Source of the DNA: Methylomusa anaerophila
GTDB taxonomy: Bacteria > Bacillota > Negativicutes > Sporomusales > Sporomusaceae
DNA: 64,000 nt
NCBI RefSeq assembly: GCF_003966895.1
Contig: NZ_AP018449.1
Span: forward strand, 3,179,501 to 3,243,500
Direction: 5' to 3'
The notes below the pieces were generated by a model. It had not been told where the DNA came from. It did not search any database and saw only the letters and a list, made by a program, of their open reading frames with translations. Shown here piece after piece: positions 31,919 to 40,541 of this stretch (position 1 is the stretch's first letter; each line of letters begins with the position of its first letter). A program made the position numbers and the translations under genes.

Positions 31919-33851
31919 TCAATACAATCCATTTAAAGACAACCGAACTGAACAGATGAGAGATCTGTGGAAATACTATGTTCCTTTTCCAGGATTGGAT
32001 GGAGCCGGGAAGCCGATAGTAGTTGAAGGCGGGCGAGGAAGCGGAAAGACAATGTTTTTTCAGTGTAATTCATGGAGACAAATTCTGTCCCAAATAAGAA
32101 AGAGCGAACAACCGACTAGCTATTTATTTGATAAATACGACTTTGTTGGAATTTATTATCGAGTTGATACGACGTTTGTCTCTTCAATGCGTAATCGGGA
32201 GGAAACAGATTGGAGCTCAATATTCGAAACCTATTTAAGTATTTGTGTTTTGCAAGAAATACTTGAACTAATTTTAATTGTAAGAAATGACATGGCTATA
32301 GATGAAACAGAAATAAATAATTTTGTTGTAGATTTCTCTAAAAGGCTAAACCCTAATAGCCGAGTTGATACTTTGTTAGAGTTTCGACATGAAATAGATC
32401 TTTATTTAGATGCCATTGAAGATAGAATTAACGGTCTAGAAAATAATGATTCATTTAAAGTCAGATGGGTAAATGCCCATCGAATAATTAGAGATATCTG
32501 TATTGCCTGCAATCGGATGCTGAAAAGAGATATCTTATTCAAAATTTTTGTTGATGAATATGAAACGCTTCAAGACTATCAGCAAAAAATCATCAACACT
32601 CTGATAAAACACAGTACTTTACCAGTTATATTCAATATTGGATTACGACCACAAGGAATGAGAACTAATGAAACGATTTCTGCAACTGAAACAATAGAAG
32701 CTCCACATGACTATGAGATGTTGACACTAGGAATAGAAGGTTCAGCAATTTATCCCAAAATTCTCAAGGAAATATGCAAAAAGAGAATTGCTTTAGGTAA
32801 GGAACAGGGAAAAATCCCCAAATCGGCGCCTGAAGAAATTGAGTTTTATTTAGGTTCGTATTCACTTGAATATGAGTTGGAGCGAATTAATCGTTTCCCT
32901 TCATTACTTCCGCACTTAAAGAAACTGCGATTGCTAATTCAAGAGATTGGAAAAACAGAAGATATTCCTAAACAAAAAATTGAAGAATGTGTCTCTATTC
33001 TGTGTGACCAAGCTCCCAGTTTAAATTCCCGTTTGCACTACGCGCTTTTGTGCAAAAAAACACCGTTTACGCCTACTTTGTGTGAATTATATGAAGCTTA
33101 TTCTTCAAATAGCAAACGCTATAATGACTGGATGCATAACAGAAAATTTGGTCTCATTTTTTTGCTGTGCAAAGAAGCAAAGAAAGAAAAAATGTATTAT
33201 GGTTTCGAAGTATATACTGCGCTTTCATCAAATATTGTTAGATACTTTTTAGAACTTTGTGAACAAGTTTTTCGTATTGCATTTTTATCAAATTATTCAT
33301 GGGATACGATGATTGTTCCGGAAATCCAGACAGAAGCTGCACGTTATGTGAGTGAATATAAGGTGGTAGATATTGCTGGATATGAGCCTTTCGGAAAAGA
33401 GCTTCGGTTATTTATTCAATATATTGGACAGATTTTCTACAGACTTCATACAGCAGAAAACAATACATTAGGGGAACCTGAGCCAAATCATTTTAATACG
33501 AAAGACTTATCATTGTCCAATCAAACTAAGCGTTTAATTTCATCTGCAATCATGTGGAACGTATTGCAAGAGGGAGAACCAACAAAAAGAAAACAATCAA
33601 AACTCTCACCAGAAACAGTTGATTACTATATAAATAAAATTTATGTTCCGTATTTTGGAATTTCGTATAGAAATCAAAGAAAAATTCAGTTAGATGTTGA
33701 CATCTTGAATCAACTACTAAGTGGAGATGAAGGAGAAGCTAAAGCTGGATTTAGAAACTTTTTCAAGTTAAAAGAAGACCAACCTGTTATCAGTGAAAAT
33801 CCTACCCATCAAGTTTCTCTTTTCGATTTTGGGCAAGGAGGTGGCGTATGA
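31911..33851 (+). CDS. ORC/CDC6-like P-loop ATPase (defence operon gene 2)
   Basis: 646 residues. Walker A VEGGRGSGKTMFF (about 38-50) and Walker B LFKIFVDEYETLQDYQ (about 208-223). VIFNIGLRPQGMR follows as a sensor-like segment. The large helical remainder has no recognised domain. The VDEYE form and size fit the ORC-CDC6-like STAND-related ATPases of bacterial conflict systems. It overlaps both neighbours (8 nt and 4 nt), so expression is tightly coupled and the products probably form one complex. Confidence 0.7.
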   Translation: MLNQYNPFKDNRTEQMRDLWKYYVPFPGLDGAGKPIVVEGGRGSGKTMFFQCNSWRQILSQIRKSEQPTSYLFDKYDFVGIYYRVDTTFVSSMRNREETDWSSIFETYLSICVLQEILELILIVRNDMAIDETEINNFVVDFSKRLNPNSRVDTLLEFRHEIDLYLDAIEDRINGLENNDSFKVRWVNAHRIIRDICIACNRMLKRDILFKIFVDEYETLQDYQQKIINTLIKHSTLPVIFNIGLRPQGMRTNETISATETIEAPHDYEMLTLGIEGSAIYPKILKEICKKRIALGKEQGKIPKSAPEEIEFYLGSYSLEYELERINRFPSLLPHLKKLRLLIQEIGKTEDIPKQKIEECVSILCDQAPSLNSRLHYALLCKKTPFTPTLCELYEAYSSNSKRYNDWMHNRKFGLIFLLCKEAKKEKMYYGFEVYTALSSNIVRYFLELCEQVFRIAFLSNYSWDTMIVPEIQTEAARYVSEYKVVDIAGYEPFGKELRLFIQYIGQIFYRLHTAENNTLGEPEPNHFNTKDLSLSNQTKRLISSAIMWNVLQEGEPTKRKQSKLSPETVDYYINKIYVPYFGISYRNQRKIQLDVDILNQLLSGDEGEAKAGFRNFFKLKEDQPVISENPTHQVSLFDFGQGGGV

Positions 33852-34636
33852 TTCGTGAGGAATATTTGTTTGAAGATATTGCTGATTATTTATATAAAAG
33901 CAATGATTTATTGATTGCTGGAATGCCGAGCACAGAAGAAAGAAGTAGCTTTTTTAAAAATTTATGGACTGATAGATGCAAAAGTGTTCTGCTGTTGAAA
34001 AGATTAGATGATGGTAATATGTTTTTTCAGTTGTGTTGTGGGAAAGATGTTGTGCAGCAGAACACGGTTGATTTGTGTATTGCAACATCTAGATTGTTAC
34101 GTTATTTAAACGTCGATGAAAAAAATGTCTTATTAGATATGTCTAGTTTGGATCATGTACTTATAATGTTTTTTACAAAGCAATTTTTAACGCAGGTAGT
34201 TCCTAAAACACTATTTGCTGCATATATTCGTCCCAAGCAGTATAGTCAACAATCAGGTAACGTTGGTTTTTCGCTTTGTGATCAAGTCCTTGCAGTAAAT
34301 TCGGTTCCTGGATTTGCAAAACGCGAGAGTGGAAAACAAACGCTATGTTCTTTTTTGGGCTTTGAGGGAATTAGACTTAAGAGTATTTTAGAGTCAGTGC
34401 ATAATGTTGATAAGTTTATTCCAGTAGTAGCCTTTCCTTCGGGTGCGCCTCAATGGTATAATGTAACAATGTGGAATAGTATGGATACATTGCAAAGTGA
34501 GAATCGAGATTACGCTATTCGAAAATGCTTTTCAGAAAGCATATTTGAAGCGGTCAATCTCTTACAGCAAAACATTCTGCACGATGAAAAAGTCGTTTTA
34601 GCTCCACTAGGAACACGGGCTCATTCAATGGCATGT
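33848..34636 (+). pseudogene. Unknown protein of defence operon (gene 3), 5' part, transposon-interrupted
   Basis: The first 263 codons of a 304-residue protein. Reading runs to APLGTRAHSMAC and then enters the transposon, meeting a stop two codons later. The rest is at 37721-37852. The TSD GCATGT encodes the Ala-Cys of SMAC, and removing the transposon plus one TSD copy restores the frame exactly. No enzyme motif is obvious: N-terminal DLLIAGMPSTEERSSFF and VLLDMSSLDHVLIMFFTKQF suggest an alpha/beta fold. Loss of the last 41 residues may inactivate it. Confidence 0.8.
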
Positions 34637-34787
34637 TGTTAATTTGCAAAATAAATCATCCGTGATATAGCAGAATAAAAGAGCCGGAAATTTGGTCTAA
34701 TTTACAAACCAAGAGGAATCATGCAGCAGAGCAAAAAGCGGTTTTGCAAATTGATACAACGTGAGTTTGCCCATTCATTCATCCGCA

Positions 34788-34817
34788 GAAAAAAGCCCGC
34801 AACAACGTGGTTGCGGG
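34788..34817 (-). terminator. Terminator of the transposon operon
   Basis: On the minus strand CCCGCAAC-CACGTT-GTTGCGGG then CTTTTTT. It lies 18 nt past the ATPase stop. Confidence 0.85.
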
Positions 34818-34834
34818 AAAATAGAGAAGTAAAA

Positions 34835-35638
34835 TCACAATCCGGATTCCGAAGCGACTGCGAAAACGGCCTCGTCATCAATTAATTCAAGTTTTTTGGC
34901 ACAGCCGTAAAGCAAGCAATTGGTTGCCAGATTGTTAATCAAGCGAGGAAACCCACGAGAACGTGAAGTAATGGCCTCAATGGCCTGGGGAGAAAAAATA
35001 TCATGAAGAGCGCCAGCCAACTTAAGCTGATGCAGGATGTAGTGCCTGACCTCATCTTTCGAAAGGGAATTCATCTGATAACGCATCACCACCCGTTGGG
35101 CCAGGGGCTGATTGTGACTTAACCGTAACCGTTCCATAAAATGAGGAAGGCCAACCATAATCAGTATAAACGGATTGGCAGAATCCATCGCAAAATTGAA
35201 CAACAAGCTAATGTCGTTTAAAAACTGATTGGAGACCATTTGCATCTCATCCAGAATGAAAACCGGTGTCATCTTTTGGTTGTGAAACAGATGAAGCGTG
35301 GCCTGCTGGATTTGAGCAAACAGGTCGACCTTGCGAAACTTCGGCTCCTGTCCTAACCCTACGGTCAACCCCCTGTAAAAGTCAGATACGGTGACAGTAG
35401 ACAAGGGAAAGTAGATGGCCTTAAACAACGAAGGATTGAGCGAGGCAGCGAAATTTCTCATCAGCGAAGTTTTTCCTGCGCCAGCCTCGCCAATCACAAC
35501 GCCCATACCGCGAGTCGACTTTAAATATTCCAGTCTGGCCGTGCCTTCGGAGAATCCTTGCGAGGAAAAGAAGTGTTTGGTTTCAAGCTCTTTGCGAAAG
35601 GGCACCGACGAGAGAGAATAAAAGGATTGGAACATCAC
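34835..35638 (-). CDS. Transposon AAA ATPase (ExeA/TnsC/IstB-like)
   Basis: 267 residues. MMFQSFYSLSSVPFRKELET is the ExeA-type start. Walker A IGEAGAGKTSLMRNF (about 53-67), Walker B PVFILDEMQMVSN, then sensor region ANPFILIMVGLPHFMERLRL and arginine region LAQRVVMRYQMNSL. Such ATPases choose targets and activate the partner DDE transposase. Its start overlaps the transposase stop by 4 nt. Homologous in fold to the remnant at 23.2-23.9 kb. Confidence 0.9.
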   Translation of the reverse strand: MMFQSFYSLSSVPFRKELETKHFFSSQGFSEGTARLEYLKSTRGMGVVIGEAGAGKTSLMRNFAASLNPSLFKAIYFPLSTVTVSDFYRGLTVGLGQEPKFRKVDLFAQIQQATLHLFHNQKMTPVFILDEMQMVSNQFLNDISLLFNFAMDSANPFILIMVGLPHFMERLRLSHNQPLAQRVVMRYQMNSLSKDEVRHYILHQLKLAGALHDIFSPQAIEAITSRSRGFPRLINNLATNCLLYGCAKKLELIDDEAVFAVASESGL

Positions 35639-36927
35639 ACATCCTCCTTTTGGCAGGCCAGTAAACTGCCAAAAGAAATCGCAGTCTCTTTGGGAAAGTC
35701 CCTGCGTTCCCGTTTGACTTGGGAGTTGTCCCGAAACGATACCGGCGCAGCCACACCTACCTGGATGTCATTGTCATAGATATAGACTTGCTCGGGCGAC
35801 TCCGGATCATAGCGTACTTCAATCCGTTGCCCGACTAGCTTGGCCGGGACTTCAAACAAACGGTTTGACAGCGTGATCGTTGCGTCGTGCTTCACCTTAC
35901 GGTATTCCCGCTTAAAAAAGAGTCGTTCCAAAGCATAGGGATCCGTATATAATCGGACAGAAGACGGCTGTGACAAAAATAAGTCAAAAGGAGACATGTC
36001 CAGTGCGGAATGCGGTTTGCGATTGTAATCGCTCTCCAGCCACTTCCAAAACTGAGCATTTAAATCATCCAGGGATTTAGGCATATTGTTGGCAAGGAGC
36101 GGGTAAAAACGACGGCGCACTGTGCCGAAAAAACGCTCAATTTTTCCTTTGCTCTGCGGATCATAAGGCTGAGTATGAGTCAGCGTAATACCAAGAGCGG
36201 CGCAAGCTAAATGAAGCTCCCTGGCATGATACACCTTGCCGTTGTCAACATAAATCATCTTCGGGACACCCCGGCGGAGAATGGACTCTTTGAGCACCGC
36301 TTTCATGGGACTAAACTTCTCCGTAAACGAGAACTGAGCAAAAGGAACCAGCCGGGAGCAGTCGTCAATAAAGGCGAACAAATGAGTTTTGAGCTTCTTG
36401 CCGCCAATCGTAAGGTAAGGGCCAATGGACATATCGCCCTGCCACAGAATATTCACCTTATCATAACTAAAGCGTTTGCGTTCCTTTAATGCTTTCTCCT
36501 CCGGCCATAAAAGCTGTTGTGATTTTAAGAGCCGGTAAACGCTGTGGTAAGACACTTTGTCAGGAGCCAACACCGTGTTCTTAACCAGCTTTTCATAAAA
36601 CAGCACAACAGAAAGCTCCCTGTTTTTCTGACGCGAAGCAATAATCTGCTCCTTTAGCTCTGGTGAGATCACCCGGCTTCTCCCGCGGTCAGAACGGCCT
36701 TTGGGTTTTAAGGCCACAAATCCGCCGCGGCGATAATCGCGGAGCCAGCCCTCCAGAGTTTTCGGTGCAAATTCTTTGCGGCCATAATAGGGGACCTCAT
36801 GGAACTTGGCGCAGATTTCGGACAGGTAGTCTTGTTTAGAATCGACTTGATCATTCAAAAGCGGGGCGATCAGCCCATAACGAAATAGAGCGACTTGCTC
36901 GCGATCTTCATTTGTCAATGAACACAC
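35635..36927 (-). CDS. DDE transposase with Mu-type C-terminal domain
   Basis: 430 residues. An N-terminal helix-turn-helix region (APKTLEGWLRDYRRGGF) leads to an integrase core. Catalytic residues: Asp in WQGDMSIGPYL, Asp in KMIYVDNGKVYHA and Glu in QSKGKIERFFGTVRR. A C-terminal beta-barrel (FEVPAKLVGQRIEVRYDPES) is typical of TnsB/TniA/Mu-related transposases. It works with the ATPase encoded downstream. Confidence 0.9.
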   Translation of the reverse strand: MCSLTNEDREQVALFRYGLIAPLLNDQVDSKQDYLSEICAKFHEVPYYGRKEFAPKTLEGWLRDYRRGGFVALKPKGRSDRGRSRVISPELKEQIIASRQKNRELSVVLFYEKLVKNTVLAPDKVSYHSVYRLLKSQQLLWPEEKALKERKRFSYDKVNILWQGDMSIGPYLTIGGKKLKTHLFAFIDDCSRLVPFAQFSFTEKFSPMKAVLKESILRRGVPKMIYVDNGKVYHARELHLACAALGITLTHTQPYDPQSKGKIERFFGTVRRRFYPLLANNMPKSLDDLNAQFWKWLESDYNRKPHSALDMSPFDLFLSQPSSVRLYTDPYALERLFFKREYRKVKHDATITLSNRLFEVPAKLVGQRIEVRYDPESPEQVYIYDNDIQVGVAAPVSFRDNSQVKRERRDFPKETAISFGSLLACQKEDV

Positions 36928-37009
36928 CTCCGGTAAATGGGGAGGCTAGCCGGCTAACCTTGTACAAAAGCCATCATACCGCAACTTTCTGACCTTCGCC
37001 AGCGAAAAG

Positions 37010-37621
37010 TTATGTGGGAACGCACTGGTTTACGCTCAGATAGAACCTATGGTACAATGAATGTGCCATAAAAGTATGTTTGTAGTGTTGATGAAACCTT
37101 TGCGAAAGGGTTTCGGCTGTGGGGACAGTTAACATACAAACCATTTTTGTGGCTTTTTCTTTTACATCTTGCGGAGTGACTTCAGGCCAGCCCTGGTCGC
37201 GGAAAAACATCTCCAGAAATAGCAAGTTGCCATGGAATCGTCTTCGATAAAAGCGCAGTAGGGCTGAACAAATTCTTGACGTGGTTGCCTTGGCAAGAAA
37301 GATTTGTTGCAACGCGGTCACAATGAACTCCAGTGAATACTGGAAATAGGGCAGTGCAAAGGAAGGCAGCATCGATATCGTCAGTTTGCACGTTTTGCAG
37401 TAGAACCTGGCTACCGGAATCCGTTTTTCCCATTGCTCATTCAAGATATTGCGCCAATAGCTGCCATGCCGATGAATCGAGTGAACGGCTCCGCAGACGG
37501 GACACTTTTCCGGTCGAACAATTTCTAATGCCTGAAATCGGGTAATGTATTGCGTAATAGTTTCTTTAACTGTAATCAGAATCTGCAAAAAATCCGCTCC
37601 CGTTGCTGTTGTAATGTGCAA
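37010..37621 (-). CDS. DUF6431-like zinc-finger transposon protein
   Basis: 203 residues. CPVCGAVHSIHRHGSYWRN and FYCKTCKLTISMLPSFALPY give a zinc-binding core; the rest is helical (FIVTALQQIFLAKATTSRIC). Proteins of this type accompany DDE/ExeA transposons in Clostridia-like genomes and may help recognise ends or targets. It is the first gene of the transposon operon and lies within the inverted repeats. Confidence 0.75.
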   Translation of the reverse strand: MHITTATGADFLQILITVKETITQYITRFQALEIVRPEKCPVCGAVHSIHRHGSYWRNILNEQWEKRIPVARFYCKTCKLTISMLPSFALPYFQYSLEFIVTALQQIFLAKATTSRICSALLRFYRRRFHGNLLFLEMFFRDQGWPEVTPQDVKEKATKMVCMLTVPTAETLSQRFHQHYKHTFMAHSLYHRFYLSVNQCVPT

Positions 37622-37720
37622 TATATTATAGCAAATTGGAACGGATCTGAAAAAACGCTTCGTCCGTATGATTCTGCAATATTTTCCCCGGCCAAGGATT
37701 AGATTTTTTGCAAGCTAACA

Positions 37721-37852
37721 GCATGTGCAATCTTTGCCTGCCAGCATCCAAATACGCGAATAATTTATGATTATGTTATAGAAAGCAATCAGCGGGCAGT
37801 AGGCATTGCGAATATAACGATTTATCATCTCTCGTCTTTTTTAAATACATAA
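37721..37852 (+). pseudogene. Defence operon gene 3, 3' part
   Basis: Starts with the second GCATGT copy and reads on, in the frame of the 5' part, AIFACQHPNTRIIYDYVIES, NQRAVGIANITIYHLSSFLN, Thr, stop (37850-37852). It gives the natural C-terminus of the interrupted protein. The methylase gene starts 20 nt later, which shows the original operon order. Confidence 0.85.
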
Positions 37853-37871
37853 ATAAGAAAGGAGTGCTACT

Positions 37872-38948
37872 GTGGTCGATTACAGCAAATTCTACACACC
37901 GCCAGAGGTTGCGGATCTCTTAGTTAAACAATTGAACATTTCTGCACCTTCTAAGATTGTAGATATTTGTTGTGGGAGTTGCAACCTTTTACATGCAGCG
38001 GGTAAACGATGGGGTAAAGCGAGTCTGTTTGGCATTGATGTTATAAAGCATACAAGTACAGATGTAATATGTGTACAATCTGATGGGCGAAAATTTGCAC
38101 TTGAGCATACATCTCAATATCCCCTTGTGTTGGCAAATCCCCCTTTTGACTTTGGTGCTTCAAAAAAAGAATATTTGGAATTATACAGTAGTATTCCAAT
38201 AGGATATAACACCTCACGCCTAGAAATAGAAATGTTGTTAGCTAATCTTCGACTGCTAGCGGAGCAAGGCATATTAATGATAATTATGCCAAGTACCTTT
38301 GTCACTGCTGAAAGCCATTATAGAATTCGAGCGTATCTCGGCCAGGAATTTTATATTCAAAAAATAATTCATATGCCAGATGAAATATTTGGTTCTGCAA
38401 AAATTAGTAGTTGTGCATTAGTAATTAAACGTGATAAATCGCAACGTCGATATACTAAGCGTTTCTATGTTGCTATTGAGAACAATAAATATTCTATTTT
38501 AAAGCCAACAAATATTCCCCAAAGTCTAATCAGAGATGGAAAATGGGATGGTACTCTATTACCAGATTCAAAAACTATTAAACTCACTTTTCGCCGTGGA
38601 AACATTTCTAGTCAGTTTTTTCAAGATAAGGGGGTTCCTATATTACATACTGCAAAAATACAATATCCTTGGGAGCCGTCCATACGTTATGTTGCTACGT
38701 CCAATGAAATGATGGTTTGCGCAGAATCTGGGGATATTATTGTAAGTCGAATTGGAAAGTCTGCGGGACAATGGTATAAATACAACGGGCCTAAAGTTTT
38801 GATTTCTGATTGCCTTTACGTCATAAAAGATCCAGCAGGAGACGTTGCCCGAAAATTAAATGGACAACAATATTCTTATCCACTAAAAGGGGTTGCTACT
38901 CGCTATATTACAATGGCTGACTTCAGTGCATGGCTTGAAGCGCTCTAG
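37872..38948 (+). CDS. N6-adenine DNA methylase with TRD-like C-terminus (defence operon gene 4)
   Basis: 358 residues. FYTPPEVADLLVKQL at the N-terminus is like type I HsdM proteins. SAM-binding motif VDICCGSCNLLHAA (about 33-46) and catalytic ANPPFDFG (about 88-95) indicate gamma-class N6-adenine methylation. Residues about 225-358 (GVPILHTAKIQYPWEPSI, ESGDIIVSRIGKSAGQW) resemble half of a specificity subunit, so recognition may be built in. GTG 37872 follows AAAGGAG. No nuclease is fused. Transcription from upstream is now blocked or reduced by the transposon. Confidence 0.82.
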   Translation: MVDYSKFYTPPEVADLLVKQLNISAPSKIVDICCGSCNLLHAAGKRWGKASLFGIDVIKHTSTDVICVQSDGRKFALEHTSQYPLVLANPPFDFGASKKEYLELYSSIPIGYNTSRLEIEMLLANLRLLAEQGILMIIMPSTFVTAESHYRIRAYLGQEFYIQKIIHMPDEIFGSAKISSCALVIKRDKSQRRYTKRFYVAIENNKYSILKPTNIPQSLIRDGKWDGTLLPDSKTIKLTFRRGNISSQFFQDKGVPILHTAKIQYPWEPSIRYVATSNEMMVCAESGDIIVSRIGKSAGQWYKYNGPKVLISDCLYVIKDPAGDVARKLNGQQYSYPLKGVATRYITMADFSAWLEAL

Positions 38949-39070
38949 AGGTCAGTGCACAGGATACAAGGGGACGGTTTGTTTTCCTTGAAGATGGTGT
39001 ATTGATAAGTGAAAGAAGGAGACAGGTTAGTTCAGAATAAAATTTGCTTAGCAATAATCCGACAAAAATA

Positions 39071-39127
39071 AAACACCGCAAAATAATAGCCCCATCAACT
39101 GGCTATTATTTTGCGGTGTTTTTATTT
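39071..39127. terminator. Strong terminator after the methylase
   Basis: AAACACCGCAAAATAATAGC plus C pairs fully with its complement (39101-39121), a 21-bp stem, then TTATTT. The remaining gap up to 39308 holds the left end of the IS256 element. Confidence 0.9.
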
Positions 39128-39308
39128 GACGATAGGAAATATCATTAGCAGTTGATCGGCTGATGGAAACTTACTATATAAAATCTAAAAAAGAGATAAC
39201 GTATAATAAATTGCGCAAATTGAAAAAGACATAAAAAAGGACAAGTTTGCAGTCCGATGGTAAAATGAAGTCACCACAACACCATTTACCGAAAGGGGAA
39301 TTGCAAAC

Positions 39309-39724
39309 ATGTCCAAGAAAATTATACAGTTGAATGAGGAAATCATCAAGGGAGAGCTTAAAGAGCTGGTACGCAGTAGCGTAGAAGAAACACTTAATAA
39401 TCTGTTAGAACAGGAAGCGAAAGATCTAACTCAAGCTGCTAAATATGAACGAACAGAAAGCCGTCAGGGCTATCGTTCTGGCCACTATGACCGGGATTTA
39501 ACAACTACTTCAGGCAATGTTACGCTAAAAATGCCAAGACTCAAAGGTATTCCTTTTGAAACAGCCATCATCGAAAGATACCGTCGACGGGAAAGTTCTG
39601 TAGAAGAAGCTCTGATCGAAATGTATTTAGCCGGAGTCTCCGTACGACGGGTCGAAGATATTACAGAAGCGCTTTGGGGTACTAAAGTGTCTCCAGGGAC
39701 CATCAGCGAGTTAAACAAAAAAGG
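39309..39724 (+). pseudogene. IS256-family transposase, 5' part
   Basis: MSKKIIQLNEEIIKGELKEL, then YERTESRQGYRSGHYDRDLT and ETAIIERYRRRESSVEEALI, EMYLAGVSVRRVEDITEALW: the conserved IS256/MULE N-terminal half. It stops at the IS66 left end inside SELNKK. The second half is at 42176-42961; together they would give a full-length (~400 residue) enzyme. Confidence 0.9.
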
Positions 39725-39796
39725 GTAAGCGTCAACCAGTCCCCACGTGGTGCTCACGCACTAGCCCTGAGATAATAATCTCGGGGGGATTGAAAG

Positions 39797-40117
39797 ATGA
39801 AAACGAATAATCGGAAAACCTTTACGGACGTCGAGAAAGCAGCCTTGTTAAAATCTTATCATGACAGCGGCAAAACGAAAAAAGCATGGTGCAAAGAAAC
39901 CGGCGTTGGGCTAAGTACTTTGCATCGCTGGTTACGTCCAGACAAAAGTCCAATAAGTCCTCAACTTCTGCCAAACTGGATTTCTGTAATTTTAACGGCT
40001 CCAGTGCCATCAAAAGATCTTGAAATTCATGTTGGCAAGTGCACCATCCCCATTGATCGGCAGACCGATTTGAATTTGCTGGCTGGCGTGCTCAAAGTTC
40101 TGGTTGAAGTATGCTGA
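39797..40117 (+). CDS. tnpA: IS66 accessory protein TnpA
   Basis: 106 residues with a helix-turn-helix start: FTDVEKAALLKSYHDSGKTK then KAWCKETGVGLSTLHRWLRP. This is the small DNA-binding protein encoded first in IS66 elements and needed for transposition. It ends overlapping TnpB by 7 nt. Confidence 0.85.
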   Translation: MKTNNRKTFTDVEKAALLKSYHDSGKTKKAWCKETGVGLSTLHRWLRPDKSPISPQLLPNWISVILTAPVPSKDLEIHVGKCTIPIDRQTDLNLLAGVLKVLVEVC

Positions 40118-40461
40118 AGATAGTAGATCAAACGCCGGTATTCTTAGCCTGTGGTGATACCGATATGAGAAAGTCCATTAACGGCCTCAGCGCCATCGTC
40201 AAAAATACCTTTCAACTCAATCCTTTTGACAAAGCCTTCTTTGTCTTCTGTAACCGCCAGCGCAATCGGATTAAAATACTGACCTGGGAAGATAATGGCT
40301 TCTGGCTGCATTTGAAACGCCTGGAGAGAGGTCATTTTAAATGGCCGGCAGTCGGTGAAACCACTACCATGATCCTTTCGGCCGATGAACTGTGGAATTT
40401 AATCCAAAGTCCTGGATTAGAGCAAAAGCTGCGTCGCACACAGGTGTTGGCAGGTCGATAA
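40111..40461 (+). CDS. tnpB: IS66 accessory protein TnpB (Orf2)
   Basis: 116 residues. VFLACGDTDMRKSINGLSAI and FFVFCNRQRNRIKILTWEDN, GFWLHLKRLERGHFKWP are the highly conserved IS66 Orf2 signature. Role in transposition is known to be essential, though mechanism is unclear. Overlaps TnpA by 7 nt, so translation is coupled. Confidence 0.93.
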   Translation: MLKIVDQTPVFLACGDTDMRKSINGLSAIVKNTFQLNPFDKAFFVFCNRQRNRIKILTWEDNGFWLHLKRLERGHFKWPAVGETTTMILSADELWNLIQSPGLEQKLRRTQVLAGR

Positions 40462-40541
40462 AGCCGCGTAATTCCTGGCTTTACACCTCGTTTTCTGGTA
40501 TAATGAAAGAGACAGAACTGGACGGGAAATGAGGATTCTTT

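Larger units (their letters stand above)
34637..37720 (-). mobile_element. 3,084-bp three-gene transposon (zinc-finger, DDE, AAA ATPase)
   Basis: Ends are imperfect inverted repeats: left TGTTAATTTGCAAAA, right (complement) TGTTAGCTTGCAAAA. Both sides are flanked by GCATGT (34631-34636 and 37721-37726), a 6-bp target duplication that proves transposition. Inside, all leftward: a DUF6431-like zinc-finger protein, a DDE transposase with Mu-type C-terminal domain, and an ExeA/TnsC-like ATPase. All genes appear intact, so it may be active. The insertion splits gene 3 of the defence operon, which is transcribed the other way. Confidence 0.92.
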
